Assembly (NCBI GenBank): GCA_963971425.1
Contig: OZ020515.1
Span: 14,772,291-14,836,290, forward strand
From: Bryoerythrophyllum caledonicum
Taxonomy: Eukaryota; Streptophyta; Bryopsida; Pottiales; Pottiaceae
DNA length: 64,000 bases
Reading direction: 5' to 3'
Part shown: positions 12,518 through 24,700 of the stretch, piece after piece
How the letters are laid out: each line of letters starts with the position of its first letter
Position numbering within the stretch: the first letter of the stretch is position 1
Notes under the pieces: generated by a model
The model's input: the letters and a program-made list of their open reading frames with translations, nothing else
Database searches by the model: none
What the model was told of the DNA's origin: nothing
Program-made: the position numbers and the translations under genes

Positions 12518-12717
12518 NNNNNNNNNNNNNNNNNNNNNNNNNNNNNNNNNNNNNNNNNNNNNNNNNNNNNNNNNNNNNNNNNNNNNNNNNNNNNNNNNNN
12601 NNNNNNNNNNNNNNNNNNNNNNNNNNNNNNNNNNNNNNNNNNNNNNNNNNNNNNNNNNNNNNNNNNNNNNNNNNNNNNNNNNNNNNNNNNNNNNNNNNNN
12701 NNNNNNNNNNNNNNNNN
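12518..12717. other. Assembly gap of exactly 200 N
   Basis: Two hundred consecutive N, a round number that suggests a placeholder of arbitrary size. The left flank ends in two copies of a GCGCCTGGCCACG-like unit, and the right flank starts with similar G+C-rich sequence. A G+C-rich tandem repeat is the likely cause of the gap. Confidence 0.95.
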
Positions 12718-12926
12718 GGCCGGAGTGCCCGCGCCGCGCATGGCCAGCGAATGCTTGCGCCGCGCCCGGAGGATGGATTTGAATCGCAGCTCTCGCTGCG
12801 GGGGTGTCTTTTTGGATGGGTGCAGGAGCAGCAGCAGTTGGGGGTGTGCGCGCGCACACCTCCAGTCCACAGTTACTCCATGAGATGTCGCGCGAACTCC
12901 ATGGGACCGGCGGCAACGGTTTGGCT

Positions 12927-13050
12927 GCGGCGGCTAGCGTTTAGTTGCGGCGGCTAGAGTTTAGTTGCGGCAGCTAGGGTTTAGTTGCGGCAGCTAGGTT
13001 TTCGGTGCGGCGGCTAGGGTTTGGGTGCATGGGTGTGGCGGCTAGGGTTT
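12927..13050. repeat. 20-base minisatellite
   Basis: About six head-to-tail units of consensus GCGGCGGCTAGGGTTTAGTT, starting at 12927, 12947, 12967, 12987 and 13007, with the last ones less regular. The embedded TAGGGTTT word looks like the plant telomere unit, but the 20-base period shows it is not a telomere array. Confidence 0.8.
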
Positions 13051-14158
13051 CAAGTTGTGCGGTGGTGTGCCGTACTGAGGATTTAGTGCCATATTATTAA
13101 CTTCACATTGACTTCAATTTTTGTGGTGTTGGTGTAATTATTTCAATTGAACGAAGGTTGAACTTACTAGTTGTTGACTGCTATATGTGTATTCATTCAA
13201 CTTTGCAATTTTGTACATACTGAAGTTGGTGTTCTCACTTGTGTATTCAGATATTGGTATTCACCTAACCCTATAGTAACTCTGACTGAACTTCAATCAT
13301 CATGTACCTATCCTTGAGTTCCCTCTATGCAGAATTGAAACAAAGTTAGAAGCTTACCAAATTCGCTAAAATCTCCTCGATGTGCAAATTTCCTTCAATC
13401 TACACAATACACAAAGTTGACAGAAATTAGTGAATGGAGTAAAAATGCACATGGCCTTAAGGTTTCGAATGCAAGAGAGCTCACCTTAGAAACTGGGAAG
13501 GGAAATGACCTCCAAATTTGCATAGAAACCTTATATCTATGTTGGAACCTTGTGCCCCAAGTTTACGAGTCAAAGTTTGACTTTTGAACTCTGGTCCTTT
13601 TGCTTTGTTCCTCCTTATGTTTAAACTTTTTACATATTATATTAAAATTTTGGGGTATATGTAATACGATGATACTTAGGAGGTTTTATCGCATAGTTTA
13701 CCGTATAAATTTTGTGCATGTGGTGCAGGTAAAGTGGGAAGGGTTAAAAAACATGTTCAACAACAACGGAATGGTGATTAAATGTCGAACGCCATCAAGC
13801 ATCAGTGCGTATACCGCTAACACCTGCAACGTATCTTGAGGTAAACATTTATTTTTATACAAGTTTAAGATTGAATGTTGATTGATCTTCTATACTATAT
13901 TGTTTGTAGAATAAACTTTATGTGGATGTACAAACCTTTTTTTTATTAGCGATTGTAATAAGTTCCAATGGTATCGGTAATAGCAAGTAGACAACATGGT
14001 TCATTTTCTTCCCTAAGTTTAGTGGATTCCCTTCGATTCAATTCACTTGGATTCAAAAAATCGCATCACACACGATCTAGATTCGTTATCATCATGTCAG
14101 AAATGATATAAGTTCCATTTACACCAATGTTTAGGAATGCAAAAGAGGTGTAGCATAT
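13051..14158. other. Unassigned A+T-rich DNA
   Basis: No gene or known repeat could be supported. Short open frames occur (for example 13600-13839) without recognisable domains. The stretch ends at the TTAA that opens the miniature element at 14159. Confidence 0.4.
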
Positions 14159-15108
14159 TTAACCCCTAAAGGATCAAGTGTCCAAAATGGGCTTTTTGAA
14201 AGTTCGGTCAAGTTCGTATGGTGTCAATTTCCACCATTTCTCTTTGAAATTTTTTCTATAGAAAGGCATTACGAAGACTTTAGTGGGAAAATAATTTTCA
14301 CCTAAATTGGACATTTGATCAAAACAATTTAGGGTTTTGAATTTCAAATGGGGAGAGCAGACAAGTCGAGCACGTCCAAAATTTTTTGCTAGGATACTCT
14401 GTTGAATGTGAGATTTTCAGTACTTGCAAGTAATACAATTTCCCTTCATGTTGTCAAAATAAGTTCTTGTTTTTAGCGAAAAATAGCATACCAACCAATG
14501 TCAAACATTTCACACATTTTCACTCGGTGTTGGGCAAGGTACCAAAAAAACTTCTTGTTTTCCAATTAAAATCGTGATATCTTTTTATATTTCACTTTTT
14601 ATTTTTCCACAACATTATGTGGTGTAAATGTTCTTATTGACGATTTTGATTATCAATCTAAAACATATTAAGTTCACAAAAAATGACACTGTGAATTAAC
14701 AACTTCCAAACTTCCACTCCTTGCATAGTTGTTTTGAATATGCTACACCCATTCTCTACCTTTGAAAATTGGTGTTTAAGGAACTAACATCATGCTTAAC
14801 AAGATGGTTATGGATTTAGACCTTCTGTACTGCAAAATATTGACACCAAGTGAAGTCAAAGTCTGCTGATCCACTGCATGCAGGGAACAAAATGAACCAT
14901 TTGCTTGACTTCAAACACTATAATTTTTCAATCCGTGCGGTCAAAGTTTATGAATTTTTTTGAGTATGTTATTGAATAAGTCTTAATTGAGATTCTACGG
15001 TCAAAAGTAGAGATAAAAGTTTTTGTTTCCTTTTTTGTTCATTGCGCTGGAATCCAACAATTTTGAAGTGTTTTTGGTGTAAAACTGTCATTGTATCTTC
15101 AGGGTTAA
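14159..15108. mobile_element. TTAA-bounded miniature element, copy A
   Basis: Starts TTAACCCCTAAAGGATC at 14159 and ends ATCTTCAGGGTTAA at 15108, giving 950 bases with degenerate inverted ends and TTAA at both borders. It has no coding capacity. Internal blocks match 10957-12060 and 47751-48563, including TTTCAATCCGTGCGGT near 14930. TTAA target sites and ends beginning CCC are typical of piggyBac-type elements, but no such transposase is present here, so the superfamily is inferred from the ends only. It ends 218 bases before the ATG of the next gene. Confidence 0.65.
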
Positions 15109-15326
15109 AGACTCTGTGCAAGGAGTTCATGCTCTACAAATTCTTAATTTTTTTATTTCAAAGTTGTTTCATCAAAAGGTCCAATATCATCATCATATTT
15201 TGAACTATAAATATGTGTTTAGAAACATATCTTTTATCAGATGAATGGTGCTGTAAAGGTTAACAATTAGTACATGTATTTTGACTAATGTGCATCCATA
15301 ATGTTCCTATTTTTTGAATAGTGATA

Positions 15327-18300
15327 ATGGAGAGCCGCACGATTCAGACTCCTTCGATACGGCCACACATCCAAAGGAATAATATGCTTTCCAATAGCTC
15401 TGTGGGGGCCCGATTAGTACGAGCAGTACGTGCAAGGCAAATTCAACAGAGATCTGTTGATATCATGACATCTGAATTAGAAACGGTAGTAGAATTGCTT
15501 TCTCAGAGAGGAGATGTGGTGGGCTTAGCAACCAGGGAGCATGCATTGAAAAGTGGCATGGAGTTGAATGGGTCGAAGTTGTTCCCATTCGAGGTGGCGG
15601 TGCGTATCACTAGGGTAGATGATGCATTGCATTGGACCGGAGAGATTGTAGGAGAACGCCTTGGCATGTGTGTGGGCTTGATCATTCGTTGGCATCGGTC
15701 TTTGCTACGTGTAGTGGCTGTAGAACCCGATATCACAGGTGTCCATGGTGACATTGGATCACAGATAGCGCCTACACAAGTGATGGCCCCAGAATTTGAT
15801 TTTTCTGAGTTCATCAACACACCAGGGTCCACCCAAAGGTCTCGACGCAGTAGTCATGCTTCAAACGCCATAGATGAAAATTCGCCGTTTTCCCAATCTA
15901 CTCCCTCGAGTATCCAAGATTTGCCCCATGTAGATGGATTTGCTTATGTTAGACCAGAACGTCGTCCATATTCTATGCAAAATAGGAGAAGGAGAGATTC
16001 AAGGGAGCCATCATTGACAGAAGCTGCACCAGCTAAGGTATCGCTTAGAAGCGTGCAAATTGCAATGGCACAAGGAGGATGCAAACGCAATTGTTTGAGG
16101 GACGTTCCAGCAAGGTATCTATTGGACATGCGATACAATGCATGGGGTAGTGAGTTTTCAGTTCGAAGTACGTGGATGAGACAGATGCTGGTTTCTTTTT
16201 ATACAAGGACGGAAGGAACTCGTCGAGACAAGTTTGTAACAAAGTTAGATGGGAAAGAAGTTTGCAATGCTTGCTACGCTCTTGGGGTTGGATATTCACA
16301 GAGGCGCTTTAAGCAATTGAAGAAAGACTGTCTAATATATGGAAGAGTGACATCGATTCACGGCAATACCCTTTCAGATCCGATCAGAGAGAGCACTAGA
16401 ATGTCTGCAGCAGAGGCTTGCTTTAAATCGTTTGTCGATGAAGCTGGTTGTCCTCAACCTCATCGTTGTATTCGCCGTAAGAGTGACAACGAAGTGGTGC
16501 CTCTTATTCTCCTTCCTATGAATACAGCCAAATTTGATGTATTCAATTACGTGAACGAGGAGGTCAAGAGAATTTGTAATGGAGAAACCATTTCTATGAG
16601 TTCGTTCCGGAGGATGTGGCGCATCAAGTATCCCCACGTTCTGGTACCTCCATTCTCGAGATTCTCAAAGTGTTATCATTGTTGGGAGTATAAATGTGCT
16701 ATGGAGGGAACCACCAATGCGGATGCAAGGATAAAGATAAAGGAGTTGTTTATGTTGCATCTGCGCAACCAGATGGAAGAACGTAGGCATTATTGGATAT
16801 TCAAGAGGTCGTGTTATATTAGCCCTCAGTTGTACATGTGCATCATAGTGGATGGCATGGACCAAAACACGACTATGGTACCGAGGATGCGGCAGACTGT
16901 GAAGAACATTGAACACCGGTTTGTGAAGACCCATTTGTGTGGTGCTCTTGTACATGGGATTGGTTTATATTGCGACGTGTGGTTTGGGGCTCACCACAAA
17001 CACGATAGCAATCAAGTCGTGAGTACATTGTTGTACGTGATTGGAGATGTGCTGCGGAGGAGGGGCTTTTTGCCACCAACACTACGAATTCAGGCCGACA
17101 ACTGCACCCGTGAGAACAAAAACATTTATATGTTTGCTCTATGTGCTACATTGGTGGGATTGGGGTTTTTTCAGGAGGTGGAACTATCTTTTCTTATAGT
17201 GGGCCATACCCACGAAGATATTGATCAACGCTTCAGTTGTATATCAAATACGTTGAAGAGGTCGGACGTGGACTCGTTGAAGGAAATGATTGGTCTTATA
17301 GAACGAGGAACATCTCCTACGGAGGCATTTGTTAGCGCCCGGCTGCTAGAGAATGTATGGGATTGGAAATTGTTCATAACTCCTCACTTACTGACAGGTC
17401 AGGATTCATTGGTGGGCATAACATTTCCGCACCACATGCGATTCTCTATGGACAATCGAGAAGGGGCTCGTGAGGTTCGAGTACAACACAAACATTTTTG
17501 CAAGGATCCATGGGGACCGGAGGCAGGGACGAAAACTTTGAGGTCGTTGCCAAATAGGGATGAACGACCATCGTTTGCGGAAGTATTTGCAGCGGACGAA
17601 CGGGAGTTGAAGGCGTTGGATGACTTCATTGCATATAAACAAAGGTGCATTCAAAGGTTGCAGCATGAGGACAAGAATCGTGAGGCAAAAGTAGAGGCTG
17701 AAAGATTGAAACTCTATTTAGCTCAATTTCCACACAAAGACCGTAGCAATGAGCATCGTACCACACCGTTTTGGCCTTCAGAGTTCTCGAACACCGGACC
17801 TACAGGGAGCGCATCTTTGGATGTAATGGATGGTGCAAGTGAAGAAAATCGCGAGATAAATGTCGTAGAGCAGGTAGTGGCCATGCTTCCAAATGCCGAG
17901 GCTCGAGGATACTTTGGTCCTCGTAGAGGAAGACCCTCTAATCAAGCAGTGCGTAGGGCACAGCAAACAGAGCGCAACTGTGTTGAGGAACGCGCCGAAG
18001 AAGGAACAATGTATGAAGGTAATCATGACCCATTTCTACCATTTAATCCACAATCTGATATCCGTTGTGGACAATTTGTAGCCTTGAGTGTTGATCGAGC
18101 AGAGATAGAAGGCGGTGTACCATTCTATGTGGGGAAAGTGATTGAGGAAGGAAAAAACCGATGGAGACTTAAGATAAAGGTTTGTTGGTATTGGCCCATC
18201 ATCCAAAGGGGGGTTGCTGATGGACATGGGTCTTCTGCACAACGGTATGCAAATTGCATGGACTCAATCTGGGAGCCATCTGGGGAGAGCCATAGTTGGG

Positions 18301-18518
18301 TAGAGAAAGATGCATGCATTTTTTCATGGGTAGACTCTCCGGTAAGAACCATGTCCGGAGCCAACGGGTGGAGAAAGTGCAATGTATTTGGAGTGCAGGT
18401 TGAAAGCAGGATTCGCATTCTTCAATCGGCAAAGGCTCACATCCTACAATATATTGCAATGCAAACCGAAGCTATCGATGATGACCGTTTGCAAGCAGCC
18501 CTAAATTCTATGGAGTAG
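15327..18518 (+). CDS. DUF7869-like protein with candidate RNase H-like DDE/D core
   Basis: A single uninterrupted frame encoding 1063 residues. I used the ATG at 15327; the codon two places upstream is GTG. After a low-complexity region (about residues 140-240) there is a short Cys-containing block (GGCKRNCL, near 251) and VCNACYALGVGYSQRR (near 313), which resemble the N-terminal part of plant and protist proteins with a DUF7869 domain. The core then shows VDGMDQ with Asp509, QADNCTRENKN with Asp591, and VGHTHEDIDQRFS with Glu630, Asp631 and Asp633. These acidic residues sit where an RNase H-like transposase or nuclease fold would place its catalytic triad. A C-terminal part from about residue 910 (QFVALSVDR...FYVGKV) looks like a small barrel or BAH-type reader, which is weaker. 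Lack of introns and repeat surroundings fit a transposon-related gene. No terminal inverted repeats were found. The DUF assignment is from memory of motifs, not a search. Confidence 0.6.
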   Translation: MESRTIQTPSIRPHIQRNNMLSNSSVGARLVRAVRARQIQQRSVDIMTSELETVVELLSQRGDVVGLATREHALKSGMELNGSKLFPFEVAVRITRVDDALHWTGEIVGERLGMCVGLIIRWHRSLLRVVAVEPDITGVHGDIGSQIAPTQVMAPEFDFSEFINTPGSTQRSRRSSHASNAIDENSPFSQSTPSSIQDLPHVDGFAYVRPERRPYSMQNRRRRDSREPSLTEAAPAKVSLRSVQIAMAQGGCKRNCLRDVPARYLLDMRYNAWGSEFSVRSTWMRQMLVSFYTRTEGTRRDKFVTKLDGKEVCNACYALGVGYSQRRFKQLKKDCLIYGRVTSIHGNTLSDPIRESTRMSAAEACFKSFVDEAGCPQPHRCIRRKSDNEVVPLILLPMNTAKFDVFNYVNEEVKRICNGETISMSSFRRMWRIKYPHVLVPPFSRFSKCYHCWEYKCAMEGTTNADARIKIKELFMLHLRNQMEERRHYWIFKRSCYISPQLYMCIIVDGMDQNTTMVPRMRQTVKNIEHRFVKTHLCGALVHGIGLYCDVWFGAHHKHDSNQVVSTLLYVIGDVLRRRGFLPPTLRIQADNCTRENKNIYMFALCATLVGLGFFQEVELSFLIVGHTHEDIDQRFSCISNTLKRSDVDSLKEMIGLIERGTSPTEAFVSARLLENVWDWKLFITPHLLTGQDSLVGITFPHHMRFSMDNREGAREVRVQHKHFCKDPWGPEAGTKTLRSLPNRDERPSFAEVFAADERELKALDDFIAYKQRCIQRLQHEDKNREAKVEAERLKLYLAQFPHKDRSNEHRTTPFWPSEFSNTGPTGSASLDVMDGASEENREINVVEQVVAMLPNAEARGYFGPRRGRPSNQAVRRAQQTERNCVEERAEEGTMYEGNHDPFLPFNPQSDIRCGQFVALSVDRAEIEGGVPFYVGKVIEEGKNRWRLKIKVCWYWPIIQRGVADGHGSSAQRYANCMDSIWEPSGESHSWVEKDACIFSWVDSPVRTMSGANGWRKCNVFGVQVESRIRILQSAKAHILQYIAMQTEAIDDDRLQAALNSME

Positions 18519-21440
18519 ATAGTGTGCCTTTTTGAGAGTATACTAGTTGTGTATGGTAATTGATATATAGTGTATGTGTAAGAGTAGTATATTCTAAGGG
18601 TGATGTAAGACGTTATGTCATTAACCCTTTAGAGTGAAGCTGTGTTTACTATTGGAGCTAAATCCAATTGTTGAAGCACATATATTTAGTTTCCACCATT
18701 GTATGCATTATGTACTACGTAGAATATCTTTTAATCAACTGCCAACCCTTGCATAAAGTATGTTTTTTTGTAAGTACGCCTGTTTATATACTACAATCCT
18801 TCAAATCTATCTTTGAAATATTGTGAAATTATATTAAATATATATTTATCTAGTATTAACAAGGGGCCACCACAAATTAGTTGAAAATGCCAAAAAATCG
18901 CTTCCAATATGAACAACCATGATTGTACGTAATATTGTTGCAGAAGCTCAATTTTTTTTTCCTTTGGAAAACATATGTTTCCTTTGATAAATTTTTTTTT
19001 TTTCAATTTTGCCACTTTTGTTCGCAATGGCCGCCGTTGTACCCAAGTGCACTTTTATATGGCCAAGTGCATAATTGCTTAATTGCGTGTTTAAAGTGAA
19101 AGAGAGTAATGAAACTAAGCAAGTGGCCACTAATCCATTACAACCTAAACCATTGTAGTCACAATTATAAAATTTATATTGAATGATTTAGTATAAAATG
19201 TTGTTGATGGAAATACAATATCTAAATTAAAAATTTAATCAAGAATTAATATGTGGCCTAAAACTTTGGGAGAATTTGTACAATAGCTTACAATTAATGG
19301 AATAAAATATAATATTTGAAGCCATCATATCTAGGTAGTAAACCTTGTACATTGCAAAGGGATAATATTTTATCAATCATGTCCAAGTGAATCCAAGTTA
19401 GTAAATAAATAAAATATGTTTGTATAATGTGTATGAGAAAATTTAAGATTTAAAATTGATAATTCTTCGAGATTTAATGTGATCTTAGTCACCTATTGAC
19501 CATTAAGTGGTTGCTTGTGTTGTCAAAGGGAAAATAAAATAAGGTTGCGTGTTGTCAGTAGTAAGAACTCCGGTCTCCGAAGGAAGTTGGCGTGAATAGA
19601 GTGTCTGTTTGTTCCTGTCACTATATAGTTGTCCACAAGACAAAAAAACATGTTGCGTCTCACTAAAGAAATTAATTTGAATAGTAAAAAGAATACACAT
19701 GTCACCGTTAAGACTCGATAAGACTCTACTTCAACCACATGAAAACGTCTCCTCATGGTTACCGAAGAAGAAAAATAATTGTACATAACAAGACAAATGA
19801 AATTGATGATAGTGCACCAACCCCATCTACAAAAACATAGACATTGTAGGCCAACGGTTCTAGATTGCCATGTAGTGTTTGTTTTGTTGACTGCTGAAAG
19901 CCTTCAATTTTTCTAGTCATTATCAACTACCAAACTCAATAATAGAAGTATCATAATAGGTGGCCAACAAAGGAAGAAATGAATAACAATCACTTCAAGC
20001 AAAAAATGGCTAATAAACAAGGATGTATCACTATCTTGACTAAATAGTACTTTGACTCAGTTGCAAAAGAGATTACTCTCAGTAGAAGGAAAAAGATGTG
20101 ACTTCCATTGGTAAGACTAACGTAAATCAAGAGTATTTCAAAGACATTGCAACTAAATAGGCCATCATTACCCATATAGTGTGTGTTGTGTTGAACTTTT
20201 CCTGGCATCTAAAATCCCTCAATTTTGTTGGTTGCTACCAATCAATCAAAATGAAGGAAAAATAACCTTAATAAATGTAATTAATATAAACCAAGAGTTG
20301 TAATATGACATCTACAACCACATAAAAGCAACTAAGACATCAAAATATGTGTTAGTAGTTTTGAAATATCATATGCGGAACATGATATTACAAATAGCTA
20401 ATTTTTTTGGACGATGTTCAGAATTTGAGACAAATATTCAACATTTTTTGAAAATCCAACACCTTATAGACTATTAAGCTACCAAAATAGTAAATATTCT
20501 ATGATCATTTATAATATTTTTTTGTACATATTGAACCATTTAAATGTCAAAAGTAGATTGTTTTGACACTTCTACCTTCCTCATGGAATATCATGTTAAC
20601 CTTTTTTGCAACTTGTACCTAAATCATCACCAACCCAATCATGGGTGGGTAGCAAACCATCTACTCTAATCCTCAGGTTAATCCTTTAAGGCCAACGACC
20701 AAGTTCAAGTCGTTTTGGCACAAGAACCGTTGTAGCAAGGGCTACAAATCCCAACGCCAACGTAGTGACTACCACCATAGTCCACCCAAGTATGGTAGGG
20801 GGTCTTAAGACCTCGTTGTATGGGTACCCAAAACGACCTTGGGGTCAGTTGTTTCTAAGGCACTTACTGTAGGTAAGCACTTACTCTAGTAAAGTTAAAA
20901 GGGGGATTTAGTTTTATTACACCAACCTATGTCCCGTAGCCATAGGCTTAGTGAAGAAGATGAACAAACACTATATTCACGCCAGTCTCTTTCGAGGACC
21001 AAAGTTATTCTTCTTCTTCTCAACAAGGGTGACTTCAAAGGAAAAAATAGACCATGACATACAGGTGAAGGAAGATGGGTATCTAATGAGACCATTACAG
21101 TACCACAACAATTAGTGCAAGCATCGGCAAACTACAGTGATTTCCGTGAAATGAGTTCGTAGATTTTCTGCTGAAATGTACTCATTGCGTAGATGTCATT
21201 CTACACGATATCATTCTCATCGGCCTTAACAGGGTAAAGTCCCCGTTGGCTGGGAACAGACCGGGGAGCAAGTTCTCCGAATGTGCAGGCATAGGCTCCA
21301 CTGTTTCCCTTACCCTAGCAAACCCCCTGCATTATCCACCCCTTTCCTAGATCCAGTGATAAAATCTCCCGAAGAGGTACATTTCATCGGTATCCAGGAA
21401 CGCAGCTGACCGACTGTTCCCGTTCCCGAACCAGCCAAAA
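18519..21440. other. Unassigned A+T-rich intergenic DNA
   Basis: This holds the 3' side of the 1063-codon gene and the 5' side of MED13. Most is A+T-rich with no coding signal on either strand. The stretch 20590-20900 is more balanced in base composition but shows no reading frame or RNA gene I recognise. A MED13 promoter should lie in the last kilobase or so; no clear TATA box was found. Confidence 0.4.
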
Positions 21441-21491
21441 CGCGTCACGAGACCCAAACCCCGTACTCAGCTACATCTACATCTCTCCTAG

Positions 21492-21683
21492 ATGATGACG
21501 GTTCTGGGTCCTCGTCCTCGTTGCCTTGACCGAGTCCGCCAAGAGCTCTGGAGCTCGCGGCGCACACTTCTCTTCCCGTTTTCGTTCCGCTTCTGCCTCG
21601 GAGCTGTTTTTTTTTATGGCGCGGCTCATGGGATGGAGGTGCTGCTGTCGTTGATGTTGTTTCCAGGTCGTAGCAGGAGATGA
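21492..21683 (+). promoter_or_regulatory. Possible upstream ORF in the MED13 5' leader
   Basis: A 63-codon frame starting ATGATGACG and stopping at 21683, 95 bases before the MED13 start codon. It would act as a translation-dampening uORF only if the MED13 transcript begins upstream of 21492, which I cannot tell. No conserved peptide was recognised. Confidence 0.2.
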
Positions 21684-21778
21684 GTAGTAGGAGTAGTAGT
21701 TGTAGTAGTAGTACTAGCAGACGGATGTTGCGGTTTAGGATTTCGGGAAGTCGGCGCTTGTGACCGAGGACTGCCACC

Positions 21779-24700
21779 ATGTTTACCAACGTCTTCCGCA
21801 TTGTGAGAACTCGCCGAAATTCCGTTCTGAGTACTTTGGACGTTTTTTGGTATTTGGAATTGGTGTTGCTAGTACTAGTACTAGAACTGGAGGATCTGTG
21901 TGCTAGATGAGAGGGGGCGGTCTTAGCTGTGGAGGTGGAGAAATGGTGGTTTTAGGGGTTTTGGTGAATTGTGTGTGCAGGGAGGACTGCAGCAAGTGTC
22001 ATGGTTCCAGCTTCTTGCAGAGGGAGAGACTCTCCCGGCAAATTTTGGGAAGAGGGAGAGGTCACAACGGGAGCAGGATGTGGCGGCAATGCAAGTCATG
22101 AGAGCGCACATGTGGCTGCAAGACTCTGGAAATTTGAGCAGCTGGACAATTTCAGGTAGCTAGGGTTTTTGCTTCAAGTGTGGAATAGTTGTGACTAGAT
22201 TCTAGTTATTGAGTAAACTTTGTAATTTCATTGGTGGTGTGCAGATGACAAAGTGAAGCTTTGGCTCTTCTTACCTGGAAGACACGACACTCTCAATCCC
22301 TTAGTGCAACGGACCATTTCCGGTTTAAAAGGTCATAGACACTTTCATAACGTAATCAAGTGAAATTTGAGCTCTTTCGTTCTATTTTCGGCTTACTTTC
22401 AATTATCTTGGCATGAGACTTTGTTTATCAAAATTGATTCCAACCATTTAGTCTCTATTACGCTCAATTTTGGCTCATGTAGTTCTATTTGCTAAAGTTT
22501 GGGTTTGCATGGAATCCCTACACTGACTTGAATGGTTTGGTTTGGTGTTCAAAGTTGTTGGATCTGGGCTTTGGCGTGCACCTGGGGAGTGCACGGAAAT
22601 TGGTCACGCCTTGGACCAGGCACTACGAAATCGAATTGAAAAGTAAGCTGGGAATCTATGAAGAAGAAGTGTATGTTCAAGCTGTGGAATATGTGTTGAG
22701 CTCTAACGAAGAGGTTGTTGGTATTGTGTAGAGGGTTTAAAAGTGTGTCGTATGTTCGGTTTGGGGACGTGTTTGTCAAGTGTCTGCGCCAAAGTGCCAA
22801 CGAGTTGAATTTGAGGTGAGAAGATAGGCACTGAAGTTGTAGCTGTGAATCTCTCTGACTTTTAGGGAAGATTCACTTGATGGAATTTGTTTCCTCGGCA
22901 AAGAATGACTCGAAGTTCTGGTTGCTGTGTTTCAGGAAGTCACTTTTCAGCTGCGAGCTAGTGTTTACAACAAGCAATGACGCCATCTTTGTGCATGTAT
23001 TGGTGCGCCGAAAGTGCGTAGAGAACCTTGTGAGGCACTCTTGATTTAGCTAGAGCCTATTACAAACGAAAGTATTAGGTGTGTTGTGTTTTTTGTAAAT
23101 AAGGACGGGTTAAGATGAAGAATCCTAGAAATCTTTCTTTCGTTCTTTTACTCGAGAACTGATATCTGGTTTCTGCACTACATTACAGGAGAGTGCGGCA
23201 GGTTGTCATTAGTGATTTGCAAACGGCCCTTGCTCAGCAGAGATCCAACTCCGGTTTGTATGATAATAGTCTTGCAGGTCTTTGCTTTACCCCGTCACGC
23301 ATGGTGCTTTCTGGTTGGTGAATGTTGAGTAGTGATAGCCTCTTCTGGTTACTGGTTTGTGATCAAGTGGACTTTGTCTCTGCAGTTATTGTTGCCCCAA
23401 ATGGGTTATCTGGTCGTCTTAGTGGGTGCGCGCCAGATGATCTCGTGATACAACTGTACAAAAGGTAAGAAAACGTTCCAAACTGAGGTTCTATCACCTT
23501 TTCCACATCAAAAAGTGGCTGCTTGAAACTGTTCCTTACCATAACTGTAGCGTGTTCGTGGTGTGGGTTGGTGCTTTTGTTTGGATAAGCTCTTGAACGT
23601 TGTTATGATAAACTTTCTACTGTATTATCTAGCTTAGGAAGACACCTGTTACCAGCAATTTCCTGTAGTGTCAGGTCATCCAGCAATTGCAAAACCTTCC
23701 GTCACATCATGCGTCTGGACCTTACCAGCTTCATAGATGTAATCTCGTATATTACTGGGGAGGACTGCAGATGCTGGGATGGCTGGCGTGACACTCATGC
23801 TGATTTGGGTACTATAAATTGCTCCCTGCTGTCACTGTTGCAGCAAGTCGCAGGCGTACGAAGCATCGTCCATCCCGTTCCATGTGGTAGGTTCCACAGC
23901 AGCGAATGGCACGGCATCAGCGCAACCATGCTTTGCAGAAGTGATGTTGGAACCAATAACAGGCAGGACAAAAGTCACAAAGCCTGAGGTGAGAAGGCTA
24001 TATCAATATTTAACTTTTATAGGTTCTATTGGTCTACAGCATAAAATATGTTTTTTCTTCATCATTGATCTTTTCTTCTTCTCCACAGGTTGCAGGGCAA
24101 AAAAAGAATGGAGTAGACACGGGACATGTTTTAATCTATCCCTTGGACGCATTGCTTGTGCCTATGCGGCCAGTTGTTCCCAGCTATCCTTTTATTCGGA
24201 GGTTTGGATCTCACCTGCATTTCTGAATCGGTTTCTGGTCCATATCATGTGAAAGGTTTTCTGACAAGATGTGTGTCCTCAGATGTTGGTTTCAAGAGTG
24301 GGCAGGCACGACTTGGTTGGAAGATGAGACGAACTATGAATTTCGACCTTCGAATAGGTTTGTAATCTCTTTGCAAAGTATGCGACTCGTGCAGAATTCA
24401 GCATTTGTCATGTAGGGTACTGAATTTTTTTCTTGTGTCTGTTTCTTAGAAAATATGAGCTGGATGATGGAGAAAGCAGAGAGAAGTCAACTATTACCGG
24501 ATTCGGAGCTAACGGCTCTGTTCCTGGTCACAGCAATGGACCAGACACGAGTAGCAATAGCAGTGGAGGAAGCAGCAGCAGCAGCCAAGGAAGCAGTGGC
24601 ACTTCCAGTTCAAGCGATGCTGATGGTGATGGTATGTCTTTTTAAGACCTCTTGTGACGAGTTGAAACGCCAAACTTTCGTTGGTCCGACCTAATTCTTT

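Noticed and set aside
12188-12957. Several frames of 110-242 codons on both strands across 12.2-12.9 kb
   Set aside because: Most of their length is unknown bases from the 200-N gap; the rest is G+C-rich repeat.
12927-13050. TAGGGTTT units as a telomere-like array
   Set aside because: The true period is 20 bases with other G+C-rich sequence between the words; it is an ordinary minisatellite.
18622-18636. TTAACCCTTTAGAG as the right end of a TTAA element around the 1063-codon gene
   Set aside because: It is in the left-end orientation, so it cannot pair with the end at 14159.
20690-20800. TTCAAGTC word as part of a tRNA gene
   Set aside because: No acceptor stem or anticodon arm could be built around it.
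23676-23843. Exon reading VIQQLQNLPSHHASG in MED13
   Set aside because: It would need a frame change against the preceding exon, while the exon at 23633-23674 joins both neighbours in phase.
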